Source of the DNA: Phorcus lineatus
Lineage: Eukaryota > Mollusca > Gastropoda > Trochida > Trochidae
Direction: 5' to 3'
DNA: 64,000 nucleotides
Assembly: GCA_921293015.1 (NCBI GenBank)
Contig: OV121091.1
Span: forward strand, 11,747,755-11,811,754
Positions within the stretch are counted from its first letter, which is position 1, and each line of letters opens with the position of its first letter. Of this stretch, positions 54,298 to 64,000 are shown in pieces. Made by a program: the position numbers and the translations under genes. Below the pieces are notes generated by a model. The model had not been told where the DNA came from. It made no database searches and saw only the letters and a program-made list of their open reading frames with translations.

Positions 54298-57200
54298 TTA
54301 GACTTGTTCACAGATGTAAATCCTTGGTGTGAAACAGTCTGCGTCTTTCCAACCGGATCCGGACACAATGAGACATTTTGCGTTGTGCTCCGGTTCACCT
54401 GGCGCCCACGGTGGTGAAACAACATCAGAGTTATCTGCCCATTTAAACACGCCCAAGGCCGAATTGTACAGAGCTGCTAGGTAGATCTCCTCGGTCGATA
54501 ACCCTGAAAGACAAAATGGGCAATAAAGTTAAAGATTTAATTGGACTTATTTTTACCATTATTATGCAATATGTATACAATATTGGCCATATCTATATAT
54601 GTACTTATATGATTTTTTAAAATGCCTTTAACACATTTTATCACTACTGAACATCAAATCAGGTTAAAAACAGAATCCCCATTCTTTAAAAAGAAACAGT
54701 TTACAAAAGAGTATAATAAATATATCACAATGGATTCTCCTAGTCCGGCACCAGACATAGCTACGAAATATATGACGTCAGAACTGCAAAGATTCTGACC
54801 TTATGCGAACATTGCCTTATGAATGTAACACTGCAATATCTTAGTGTTGAGAACATATATTAGAAACTCGCCGTTGTTAGAGAGGTAAGTTGTTATGACG
54901 TCACGTTTAGCCTGAGTCTCTAGCTGCAAAAGCTGAGCGCCAAGATTATTGCACTGGGAAGTTGCGGTGAAGCGGTCTGTAGTTGCGTGTTCCACGCGGA
55001 ATGTTATTGGGATGTTCGGGTCTGTCCAGAATCCGTTTCCAAGCACTATGCCATTAAAGAACATGAAAGTTTTCGTATTAAAACATATAATAAAACTTTA
55101 ACCAATACATAAAATCAACCAAATTTTTTTAATACTTTCTCTAATAGATCAATGAGAATTCGATCCTACGTCATCAAGGTTAAATCACCGGGGATCTAGC
55201 TCATCACCCATCAAGCCGGAGTTCGATTCCCAACCGTGTCATACCAAAAGACGCCAAAAGATTATAGATGTTGCTTCCTTACTTAACGCTCAGTAAATAT
55301 AGTATATACAATCGTTTGAACTTGCGCTGCACCGTGGCTATCTGTTGTCGAGTGCCCAAAACGATTTTAATTATGTTATTAAGACAATAAAGAGTTTTCA
55401 TATACTTTACTTCCTAGTTCCCTTTGAAGACGTCACATGTACATGTCAATGGTTATATTAATTGAAGTTACAGAGAATAATGAGTTATTTACATGACAGA
55501 TTATCTACATTAAATGGGGGAACAAAGTTTAAATCAACTCTAATGCAATGCATGCTGAATACTATGTGTACGTCTAGGTCTTTACTTTGATAATGGTAAT
55601 AAATCAACACTAAGTAACGATTTTCTATTTTCGAATGTTATGGCAGAGTTTCACATCCTGTTGTGCAAATTTATTACTGACAATTATCAATAAAAGGCAA
55701 TTGCATATTATCGGCCTAAGTCGTCTTTATCTATTGCCATCAGAGTTCCTTATTAGACGCAGATATAAATGTTTAGTATAAAGATTTTTACGAGTTTTGT
55801 CATGAAACAAAAAGAAAGCAGACTTTTCGCATTCGTCTGTTCTTAAACACCTTTAAAATGAGAATTTGAAAGCACGAGAACCTAAGACATCCATAAATTG
55901 CTTCAAAACTACATTAAAATTGCTTTAAACAATTTTGGCGATCTAAACTATACACAGTTCCATAAGCATAGATCATTATTTTAGACACTTAATTTAAATT
56001 GCATGGATTTCACATACCTAAGAAATATTATTGATAATATCGAAGAAAGAGGTTTGCTGCTCTATAAATACAAATTCAGATTGTTAAGAAATTATCTATT
56101 CAATGAAATTGTGTGTATGTGATGTTGTTAATATTCAGTTCTATAAGTTGATCGAGAAAAAGTTTCATACAATGGTATGATATGATATGATATTTATCAA
56201 TTGAGTCAAATTATCATGAACCTTTATCACCATCAAAATATTGCTAAAGAGAAAATGAGAAATATAAAAAACTGTAAGTTTGATATGATACCTACATGTC
56301 AATCCGCTTGTTGTTGTCGTAGTCGTAGATGTAGTTGTTGTAGTAAAAGTTGTTGTTGTTGTTGTTGGTGGTGGTGTTGTTGAAGTTGTAGTGGTATGTT
56401 TTGTTGTAGTTTTTGTTGTTGTGATAGTAGTAGTTGTTGTTGCTGTTGTTGAAGTTGTAGTTGAAGGTGTAGTAGTAGTTGTTGTTGTAGTAGTTGTTGT
56501 TGTTGTTGTCATTGCTTTATATTGTAACATCAATTGTGGTACATAGTTGACTGTGCTTACGGAACTAGTTGCATCTTGTAAGCTATGAATAGCTGATTTA
56601 TGTAGACAACACAACATCGTTTCTTTATGAAGAAACACACTGTTGCAGTCTTGACTTTTCGAACAGGCGGTGATACATCCCAGCTTGCTTCTGACGTCAC
56701 GGCAGAAGAGTGTTTGTGACATAACAATGTGGTCATCCAGTTCACTATCATGTGACCATTTATATACTTTGATGTCATCCATGCTGAAGAAGGGGAACAT
56801 TTAAAAATATGTTTTTCATATTTCGGAATCAATGATGTAGGGTATATATATTACAAGCTTACCAGGTGTACAGCTGCATACCAAAAGTTTGTTTACATAC
56901 CTGCGTATCCTAGTGCAAATATCATGTAATTTGTCATACCTTTGAGGCATCGTAACATTGCGAAAAAGAAACGGATGATTTTAGATTTTCAATACAGAAG
57001 TGAAGATCTATTGCACCTTTTCGCAGTCGTATGCCATACCCAATAGTAAACCGTATAATGTTTACCTTTCAGTTAATTCAAAGAACATTATTTTCCTTTT
57101 TAACCTAAAAAATCATTTATGAAATGCAATGACATTAAACGAATTGTTTCGATAAAAACCTGAAAAGCTACGTAGAAAAGAAAAATTAAAATGTGCATTA

Positions 57201-57419
57201 GAACGAACTGTTTGGGTTTGTTTATAAAAATGTCAAGTTAGTATTTTTACAATTCACCAAAGCATCTGACGTTCTGTTAAAAGATGTTTTAATAATCAAT
57301 TTATACAATCTTTCCCAACAGAAAGACTATTTTCAAGTGAACATGTTCACTTACCATGATAGAAACTTTAAGGACGAAACAAAAAGGAAAAGCTGACACA
57401 AACTGGATCTGCAGACCAT
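54298..57419 (-). CDS. Secreted C-type lectin with apple/PAN-like and Thr-rich regions (lectin gene 2)
   Basis: Four exons in phase: 57355-57419, 56296-56783, 54872-55045, 54298-54503 (933 nt, 310 residues). The start at 57419 gives the signal peptide MVCRSSLCQLFLFVSSLKFLS. A cysteine-rich apple/PAN-like segment follows (LFCRDVRSKLGCITACSK, QDCNSVFLHKETMLCCL), then about 65 residues of Thr-rich linker, then a C-type lectin domain (SQCNNLGAQLLQLETQ; PPWAPGEPEHNAKC; GWKDADCFTPRIYICEQV). GEPE replaces the usual EPN/QPD, and the first cysteine of the long-form domain is missing, so calcium-dependent sugar binding is doubtful. Intron 3 needs a GC donor (G then GCGAGT); the resulting 174-nt exon is exactly as long as in lectin 1, which supports it. 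Confidence 0.86.
55155..55315 (+). mobile_element. SINE-like fragment (lectin 2 intron 2)
   Basis: A degenerate tRNA-like head with the B box GGAGTTCGATTCCC (about 55217-55230) and a tail TGTTGCTTCCTTACTTAACG. The A box is not convincing. Old and truncated. Confidence 0.45.
56340..56515. repeat. TTG trinucleotide tract coding the threonine linker of lectin 2
   Basis: About 175 bp of GTTGTT/GTAGTT triplets with interruptions. On the minus strand it codes Thr with a few Ser, Pro and Lys. Shorter than the tract in lectin 1, so the linker length differs between the paralogs. Confidence 0.85.
56871..56985. mobile_element. Solo end of the mariner-type MITE (lectin 2 intron 1)
   Basis: It starts CAGCTGCATACCAAAAG after a TA and follows the inverted repeats of the element at 46721-47325 for about 110 bp (AGTGCAAATATCATGTAATT). 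No second end is found nearby. Truncated copy. Confidence 0.7.
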
Positions 57420-59673
57420 GACGACAATCTGAACTTATCCTGATGCCCCGTCTTCTATCTGCTCTAATCCCCGACTCAGTTACGACAAATAACCTTGTTG
57501 AGAAAGCCATCACCATGGAACAGTAGCGGGTCAATAAATAATTCCAGGCCTTTGTTAATCGCTTCTTTTCATTACATTTGTGGACTGGCAACCATTGTAG
57601 ACGTGTATGAGATTGTTTATGTAGACAATTGAATCGTCATTTCGTTTTTAACGTCATCAGTTAACAACCTTTGATGTCAGAGAGGGAAAGCTTACATTGT
57701 AGGTCTTTATCAATCGTTTCGTCATTAACATGTGTCGGCCGGATACAATAGCGGATAGTGCATCGACGCAAATAAGATCATCGTGGATATTGCAACGATT
57801 GAATGGTCACAATGTAATATTGTCATTTGTTTAAAACCAAGACTTTGACATCACTGCGACAAACTTGACATTGTTATGACGTCATAAATTGTAAGCTTTA
57901 GGAAAGCTATGAGAGGCAATTTCAGTTCATTCTGTCAATTCAATTCGTTCTGTCATTAACAAATGTTAATATTTGTTTAAGATAATGAACGTAATCCCAA
58001 CCAGATATCAAACCCAGCAATCTTCGATATCTAAAATGACAAAATCCTCGACAAACAAGATGTGTGTAACATGAATGGATTCATGTTTATTTATATGATG
58101 TCTGGAGACACGAGGTTGAATTTCTTTATATAAGATTGTCATATTCTCTTTATACATGAGAGAGTAAGATTCTCTAACGATTGGATGAGATTATGAGGGT
58201 GATGTTCTATACAGGAATAAGTGAAATTCTCTTTATAGGGGGTGAGAGTTTGTAAAGAATGTAAAGAAATGAACTGTAGAGAGTTTGATTTCATGAACTT
58301 TTGTTATACGAGTAATGCATATCTAGATCTAATATAACTAATATATTATAAATTCGTCAACTTAATCGCTCTAAAACTAATAAACAAACAAACTGAGAAG
58401 TTCAAGGTTGTGCTCAGTATATGAAGAAAAAAACCCATTAAACATTAAAATTGATTTCATTATTATGATGAGTCAATTGAGACGTGGGGATACTTTTTGT
58501 GACTTTAAGCTTGATCTTGTCTAGTTACAGAAAATGTCAGGGATCTATCGTAACATTCGGGATATCTAACATGTATTTATCATTGTCATTTGTCAGTAGC
58601 TCGTCCTTTATTCACTGGTGATTACGCTCATCGTTTCTGTTGTAAAGAAGTGAAACAACCAAACCTTCAATGAGCCCAGACCTGAATCCCGGGGCTTTGT
58701 AACATCTGTGGGACATTCTTTGACGTGGTATCTAAACAGAAACTTGCTTGTAAAGAAGCTTCGAACAGTGCAAGAATGAGAAATTCCACTGCAAGTATAT
58801 AGAAACAAAAATTGAGACTGATATGAAAAGTGTATTGTTTACTTTTACGTATATTTCAGCGTGGTTTAGTCCATTTCAAAGGTTTCTCGGTAGCTACTCT
58901 TGGTGATTGTACTTGAAACCTATGAATCTTACGTGAGAAATATCTGTGCATGTATATAAGATTGAAACCGTTCACTTCATGTATATAGAAACGAAAGTAG
59001 AGAGTTGTTTATTCTGAAAAAGTATTGATTGGAGGCGGGGTACTGAATGTCAGTCGTTTCGCGTTGTATCAAAGAATGGCAAAGCACGTGCCCTGACGGA
59101 TCCAATTCAAATTTATCTAAAGATTGTATCCCATATATGATGAACTAGCAATAATAAATTTAGTAAAATATGCAAAATATATATAAACTGTAAATAAGAT
59201 GACAGTTTTAGTGAGGTCGATCATGGATAACAAGGGTGAAGGCAGTCGGATTCGTCGATTCGTGAAAAATAATCAGAGCGCTTTGGGGCTCGTTCATTAT
59301 TTTTCACAAATCCACTTAATATATTTAGAAAACAGCTGTAAAATAATACGTCCCAGAGTTCGTTATTTCATGTAGACAATTATAACCTATATTCCGTGTC
59401 CCGCGGGCGTGACATCAGCCAATCAAGCCGACCCAGCTCTTCGAATCGCAGGTCAATACGATTGTTTCGCAGTTCAAGAGCACCTCGATTAACAAAAATC
59501 AGAATTTTACCGATGTATTTGCAGTGCATTCTTTTGAAAAAATAGATGACAGCATCAATTCTGTGCATATATTGTTAACGGAATATTTGTGTGTTTATGT
59601 GCTCATTTGTGAAAAATTAAATACCAAATTAGGTCAAATGATTGCAAAAATAAGTTTTTAAGGATAAAAATAG
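57420..59673. other. Upstream of lectin gene 2; no gene seen
   Basis: AT-rich. The lectin 2 promoter should lie just above 57419, but I see no clear TATA box. A foldback at 59257-59312 (GATTCGTGAAAAATAATCAG and complement) is the only distinct structure. Confidence 0.45.
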
Positions 59674-60284
59674 AGCATGTGTAAAAGAGTAAAAGTCAGC
59701 ATGTGTAAAAGAGTAAAAGTCAGCATGTGTAAAAGAGTAAGAGTCAGCATGTGTAAAAGAGTAAAAGTCAGCATGTGTAAAAGAGTAAAAGTCAGCATGT
59801 GTAAAAGAGTAAAAGTCAGCATGTGTAAAAGAGTAAGAGTCAGCATGTGTAAAAGAGTAAGAGTCAGCATGTGTAAAAGAGTAAAAGTCAGCATGTGTAA
59901 AAGAGTAAAAGTCAGCATGTGTAAAAGAGTAAAAGTCAGCATGTGTAAAAGAGTAAAAGTCAGCATGTGTAAAAGAGTAAAAGTCAGCATGTGTAAAAGA
60001 GTAAAAGTCAGCATGTGTAAAAGAATAAAAGTGAGCATGTGTAAAAGAGTAAGAGTGAGCATGTGTAAAAGAGTAAAAGTCAGCATGTGTAAAAGAGTAA
60101 GAGTCAGCATGTGTAAAAGAGTAAGAGTCAGCATGTGTAAAAGAGTAAAAGTCAGCATGTGTAAAAGAGTAAAAGTCAGCATGTGTAAAAGAGTAAGAGT
60201 CAGCATATGTAAAAGAGTAAAAGTGAGCATGTGTAAAAGAGTAAAAGTGAGCATGTGTAAAAGAGTAAAAGTGAGCATGTGTCA
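59674..60284. repeat. 24-bp minisatellite, about 25 copies
   Basis: Unit AGCATGTGTAAAAGAGTAAA plus AGTC. Variation is confined to a few sites: AAAAGTC against AAGAGTC, GTC against GTG at both ends of the array, and one AATAAAAG. Because the unit is a multiple of three and contains no stop in three of six frames, about 200-codon ORFs appear on both strands; none has a plausible protein. The two halves of the unit (GTGTAAAA, GAGTAAAA) are similar, suggesting origin from a 12-mer. Confidence 0.95.
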
Positions 60285-61338
60285 TTAACCAAGAAACTCG
60301 TTCTTTATTGTTTGAAAGCTGACTCTCTGTCATAATTTTATTGGGCGGTTCAAAATTCCTCAAAGTTCAGCTGAACATGACCTCAATCTGTAATTCTCTA
60401 GATGTTTTGACGAATATTACATCTAGTTTTAACTAGAATTGAATCCAATCTGCTCATGAATGAATGAATGAATGAATAAATAAATGAATGTATTCACCAT
60501 TAGATTTTATAGTATTTAAGTGGCGTCATAGGGTTTCAGTTATGTATTGTCTAGAGTAACATCCGACTTTTATTGCTGTTTTTTTACGCTTTGCGACAGT
60601 AAAAGAAATAAGCTATGTCGGATTTAAGCAAAACAACTTCTATTGATAATAGTAATGCATAAGTACAGATGTATCTGGAATCTTGAACCGCCGATTTGGA
60701 GGAAGTGAGAATAATATCATAAAAGGCTTACGAGTAAATTTTTTCCTCCTGAGCTTAATTTTTAATTATACTTCTTATTTTTTAACTCATTAAAAAGATC
60801 ATGGGTAATGAAGATGATAACAAACCCGGTGCTCGGATTTAAGTAAAATCTATCCCTCGTTAATTCTCGCTTTAGCTCTTGAATTTTATCTATACGTCCT
60901 AGCATCTACATGTAGTTGATTATTGTTGCAGTATCAGAGAAAAACTAATCTTGACGTCAGGTATACACGATCATTATATATCATATCTTCAATAATAGAT
61001 TCATAAGAAAAATAATGAAGAGGAAGATCCTCAGGCTAAAGAAGAAAGAGAGACTTTCCTGCCTATGACACCCACAAACTAGATACTTAATAACAGGGAA
61101 TACAGGCAATAGAACAGGTAGTAAGAACTGAAGATAAGTCCTTCTGTATTAACTGAAGGACATGGCATAATTAGAACAGAGACTTAACAACAGATGGTAT
61201 CCAATAGTCACATGCCCACTTGAAACCCAATGCAATCTACAGAGGCCGTGGAAAATTGGACAGCAAAGGTTCCCTAGTTTGTCCGTGCTCAAGGATTTGA
61301 AATGGCACCTTCTCTCTACTTCTTATGTCTGGTAAAGT
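60285..61338. other. Intergenic, nothing recognised
   Basis: Only a short TGAA microsatellite (about 60453-60490). No exon or RNA gene seen. Confidence 0.45.
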
Positions 61339-61388
61339 TACAGATACAGATACAGATACAGATACAGATACAGATACAGATACAGATG
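61339..61388. repeat. ACAGAT hexanucleotide microsatellite
   Basis: About eight perfect units of ACAGAT. It abuts the tandem duplication at 61401-61618. Confidence 0.9.
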
Positions 61389-61400
61389 AGAGTAAAAGTC

Positions 61401-61618
61401 TTGGCACTTCTCGGAATCACCCGGTGCAGGGGAAATTAATTGCTCTCGGTGTGATTTTTTGCCTCAAATCAAGGTGCAAAGACCTGTTGGCGCAAAGAAC
61501 AGGTTTTTGCACTTTTCGGATTCACTTGGTGCAGGGGAAATTAATTGCTCCCGTTGTGAATTTTGCCATAAATCAAGGTGCAAAGAAGAAGTCAAGGCAC
61601 TTCTCGGAATCAGTCGTT
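61401..61618. repeat. Tandem duplication, 88-105 bp unit, 2.3 copies
   Basis: Blocks GGCACTTCTCGGAATCAC, GGTGCAGGGGAAATTAATTG and AAATCAAGGTGCAAAGA recur at 61401, 61506 and 61594 (third copy partial). Units differ by about 10 percent and by an 17-base length difference. An open frame runs through, but the repeats are not codon-conserved in any way I can see. Confidence 0.75.
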
Positions 61619-63116
61619 TGATATAGATAGACTAATGGACAAGTGGTGGTATCTGTCCACGTCGAAGCAAAGAATGCACCTCTACTTTTGCTTTTCTCTT
61701 TCAGTAACAACTTGTACTTTCAAAATGTCATTGTACATGCATCCGAGCTATAATTAACCCATACTTAAAGGTTTACAGCAACTGCTGTTTATGAATGATG
61801 ATTTTTAAATAAGAGGACATTTCCCTGGCAAGTTACTAATGCGAGGTATGCAACCCTTTCATTTTATATTCATAATGATAATGATATTTTATATTTGTTG
61901 CCACAGAATTCAGAGTTACAACATAATGTACGGACACAGAAAGATGCAAATATGAGACATTTTCAAAATAAAAACATCGATCTGAATATACAGATAGTTG
62001 TATATTATTCCTTGAATAATGGAGTCAATGATTTTTGTATGTTGTTGCAGTTTTTCATATCTTTGTTTTCTTTTAAAAATGTATATTTCCACCAACAAAA
62101 TTTCTTTCAAAATATTCTGGTAGTTTTCAGATTTTGATATCATTGTTTCCATATTACATACAGTGATATTTGCAGAAATAATGATTTTATTTTTTAAAAG
62201 TATTATTTATATGAAATGTAATTAACAAAATCAAGAATTTTGAGGTTTAACAACAATACCTCAGTTCACATGGTCAATGCTCTCAGAAACATCATTGCAA
62301 AACCTACATACATAGATCATTGTCGACAAGATTCATTGTCAAAATTAAAAAAAAATAATCATTCCAATCTAATTGACAATCTTTGAAAATCGTTTTTCGC
62401 TTTTTACTTATGTCAATCACATAGATCTTTAACTGCCAATATACCTTTTTTCCCAGTATCTGATAACATGATTGGACTTTTCATAGTTATGGTTGAGCCA
62501 TGGTGTTTCTGCCAAATATTCATCAATATTCAACAGTGAACTTGTATGGTTTTAAGATATCTTTCAAAAAAAGGTATTCATAACTTAAAATTATGTCTAT
62601 ATTTGCCCCAAATTTAAAATATGATTAAATAGTTTGATACATGGGTTATTATCAAATGATTTCTAAAAAAAAATCTGAAGGTAGATCATTTTAATGCCAC
62701 GATAAATATATTTATATCAACCATACCAAAATCCCCTTCTGTTTTTAATCTTTTAAAAGTGCTTCTTTTTTCTGATCTTTCTTGTCATTCCATCTAAAAA
62801 ATCTAAAAAAGGTCTGTTCAAGAGAATTGATAAAGTCATTAGGAGGGTTTGGTAATGAAGTGAAAATATGCACTAGGTTTGAAAAGGCTAGTGTTTTGAT
62901 GACAGTAATTTTTCCAAGTAATGTTAAATTTCTCTGTTTATTTCTTCCAGCTTTTTCGTGTATTGATAACCCGTAGTTCAGACAAATTTTGGGTAAATTT
63001 AATTCCTAGTACTTCAAAATCTTCACGAACCCATTAAATTTTGAAATTTGTACTTTGAGTACAATTAATGATTTACAAAAATTATTCAATACCTATGGGT
63101 CGACCTTTACTCTATA
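61619..63116. other. Intergenic, nothing recognised
   Basis: AT-rich sequence. ORFs of up to 80 codons on both strands (for example 61895-62137) show no domain and no conservation signal I can judge. Confidence 0.4.
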
Positions 63117-64000
63117 CAGCTGCCAACCAAAAGTCTGTTTAATTCATAAATGAGTTAACAATTGAACAATTACAGGAAAACTATAAAACCTTTTGCTGCA
63201 AATAATCACACATTTACAGTTTGAAGTAATGATACATATGCAAATGTTATCGAACTCAATCTTGATTTTTTAAAAATGTGTAAATTGAAGCCACCCAATA
63301 CCGTTTAAGATTACAACCCTGGATCTCAAGATACAACTCTAAGATGACCAAGAAGAAGAAAGCGTGAGTACATGCCTTTATGTAATCAATTTGACTTAAG
63401 TCCTGTTGTTCCTGGATGTGATACACTTGCACTCGTGTTTTCATTGAAAAAAGGACTAGTTTCTGTTAAAGCAATATGCAATTTGAACCTTTTTAAATTT
63501 AGTTACAGCAATTCAGTCAGAACTCTCTAGCACTTTCTTTAGGGGGACTAATGTTCGATTAAAATGTCGTTCACACCCTATTATCTAATAAACAAGGATT
63601 TATAAATGATAATAATCTTTCATTTTACAGGAAGCGACTTGTTGAACAAAAAAAATGGATAATTTTCGAGAGGACCCAAATTATCACTCTTAGAGACACT
63701 GGTATGTCATGGAAGGCAGTGAAGAAACACATGGAGAAAACCATCAATGTCATGTTTCTGTGCAAGGCATGATAAAATTGTATTCAAAATATAAATCATC
63801 AGGGTCTGTTGATGACTATCAGAGATCTGGCAGACCGAAATGTACGTCACAGCGTGAAGATCGAATCATCAGAAAAGAGTGTCTCCGCGATAGATATGCA
63901 ACGCTGAACATCTTGCACAGAAGATTACGACTAACTCTTGGCAGACGTATTAGTCAGATGATCATCTCCAGAAGACTTCGACATTTTGGACTCAAATGTT
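63117..64000 (+). mobile_element. Tc1/mariner-type transposon, 5' part, cut by window end
   Basis: A candidate left terminal repeat starts CAGCTGCCAACCAAAAGTCT directly after a TA (63115-63116). The transposase start follows at 63344. The same end sequence, with few changes, borders the MITE at 46721-47325 and the solo end at 56871. The right end lies outside the window. Confidence 0.7.
63344..64000 (+). pseudogene. Tc1/mariner-like transposase, N-terminal half, intron-containing and frameshifted
   Basis: Exon 63344-63363 encodes MTKKKKA and ends GC at a consensus donor GTGAGT. Exon 2 begins at 63631 after CATTTTACAG and continues in phase: KRLVEQKKWIIFERTQ, then LRDTGMSWKAVKKHMEK, the first helix-turn-helix. 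Near 63752-63756 one base appears lost: the old frame stops at 63770-63772, and the next frame continues with QGMIKLYSKYKSSGSVDDYQ, the GRP motif SGRPKC and the second helix-turn-helix (RRISQMIISRRLRHFG), as in Tc3/paired-like DNA-binding regions. The DDE domain lies beyond the window. Alternative: translation starts inside exon 2 and the first exon is chance. Confidence 0.72.

Noticed and set aside
56871..56985. First exon of lectin gene 2 (ATG and a good GTATGT donor)
   Set aside because: It leaves one base where exon 2 needs two, and the sequence is an end of the mariner MITE. The exon at 57355-57419 fits in phase and encodes a signal peptide.
59674..60284. CRISPR-like array
   Set aside because: Units are directly adjacent without spacers and the genome is eukaryotic.
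59629..60363. Repeat proteins of 203-244 codons on both strands
   Set aside because: They follow from a 24-bp tandem repeat with no stop in three frames; the short repeated peptide matches no known family and there is no promoter or splice context.

Overview
This window is animal nuclear DNA. Its genes are AT-rich and interrupted by spliceosomal introns with GT..AG borders, and it carries tRNA-derived SINEs, a LINE tail, MITEs, Tc1/mariner pieces, a DIRS-type tyrosine-recombinase retrotransposon and many micro- and minisatellites. The mix (C-type lectins with threonine-rich linkers, DIRS with an internal complementary region, V/Meta-type SINE) fits a marine lophotrochozoan, most likely a mollusc such as a bivalve; that assignment is inference. 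All six protein-coding loci I could assemble lie on the minus strand. The only plus-strand coding sequence is transposon-derived.

Layout. (1) 810-9219: a 12-exon gene (3' end beyond the left edge) whose product has a clear nucleotidyltransferase core (GS...DxD) of the RlaP-like type and a second, apparently degenerate copy of the same domain in front of it. (2) 13918-15542: a multi-pass membrane protein related to the TspO/MBR fold family, 305 residues, two coding exons. (3) 19872-38997: a complete 15-exon alpha-L-iduronidase gene (IDUA), 649 residues, with signal peptide and both catalytic glutamates. Intron 13 contains a 4.7 kb DIRS element (20597-25299) in the same orientation as the gene; it keeps its inverted terminal repeats, internal complementary region and an open tyrosine recombinase, but its pol frame is broken. 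(4) 41906-46221 and 54298-57419: two paralogous secreted lectin genes with identical exon phases: signal peptide, cysteine-rich apple/PAN-like segment, threonine-rich linker encoded by a trinucleotide tract, and a C-type lectin domain split over two exons. (5) 50023-50388: the last two exons of a gene I do not recognise. (6) 51069-52030: 3' end of a dead LINE. (7) 63117-64000: start of a Tc1/mariner-type transposon whose transposase appears to carry an intron, cut by the window edge.

The rest is repeat-rich non-coding DNA: a full SINE with a tRNA-like head (47946-48273), a second SINE family (36328, 39546, 52215), two copies of a 0.3 kb MITE (6624, 28120), several palindromic foldback elements, a mariner-derived 605 bp MITE (46721-47325) that shares its ends with the transposon at 63117, a 25-copy 24-bp minisatellite (59674-60284), and GAT/TTG/ACAGAT microsatellites. 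Exon borders were set by hand from splice consensus and reading phase; for each complete gene (IDUA, both lectins, the TspO-like gene) the summed exon lengths are a multiple of three.
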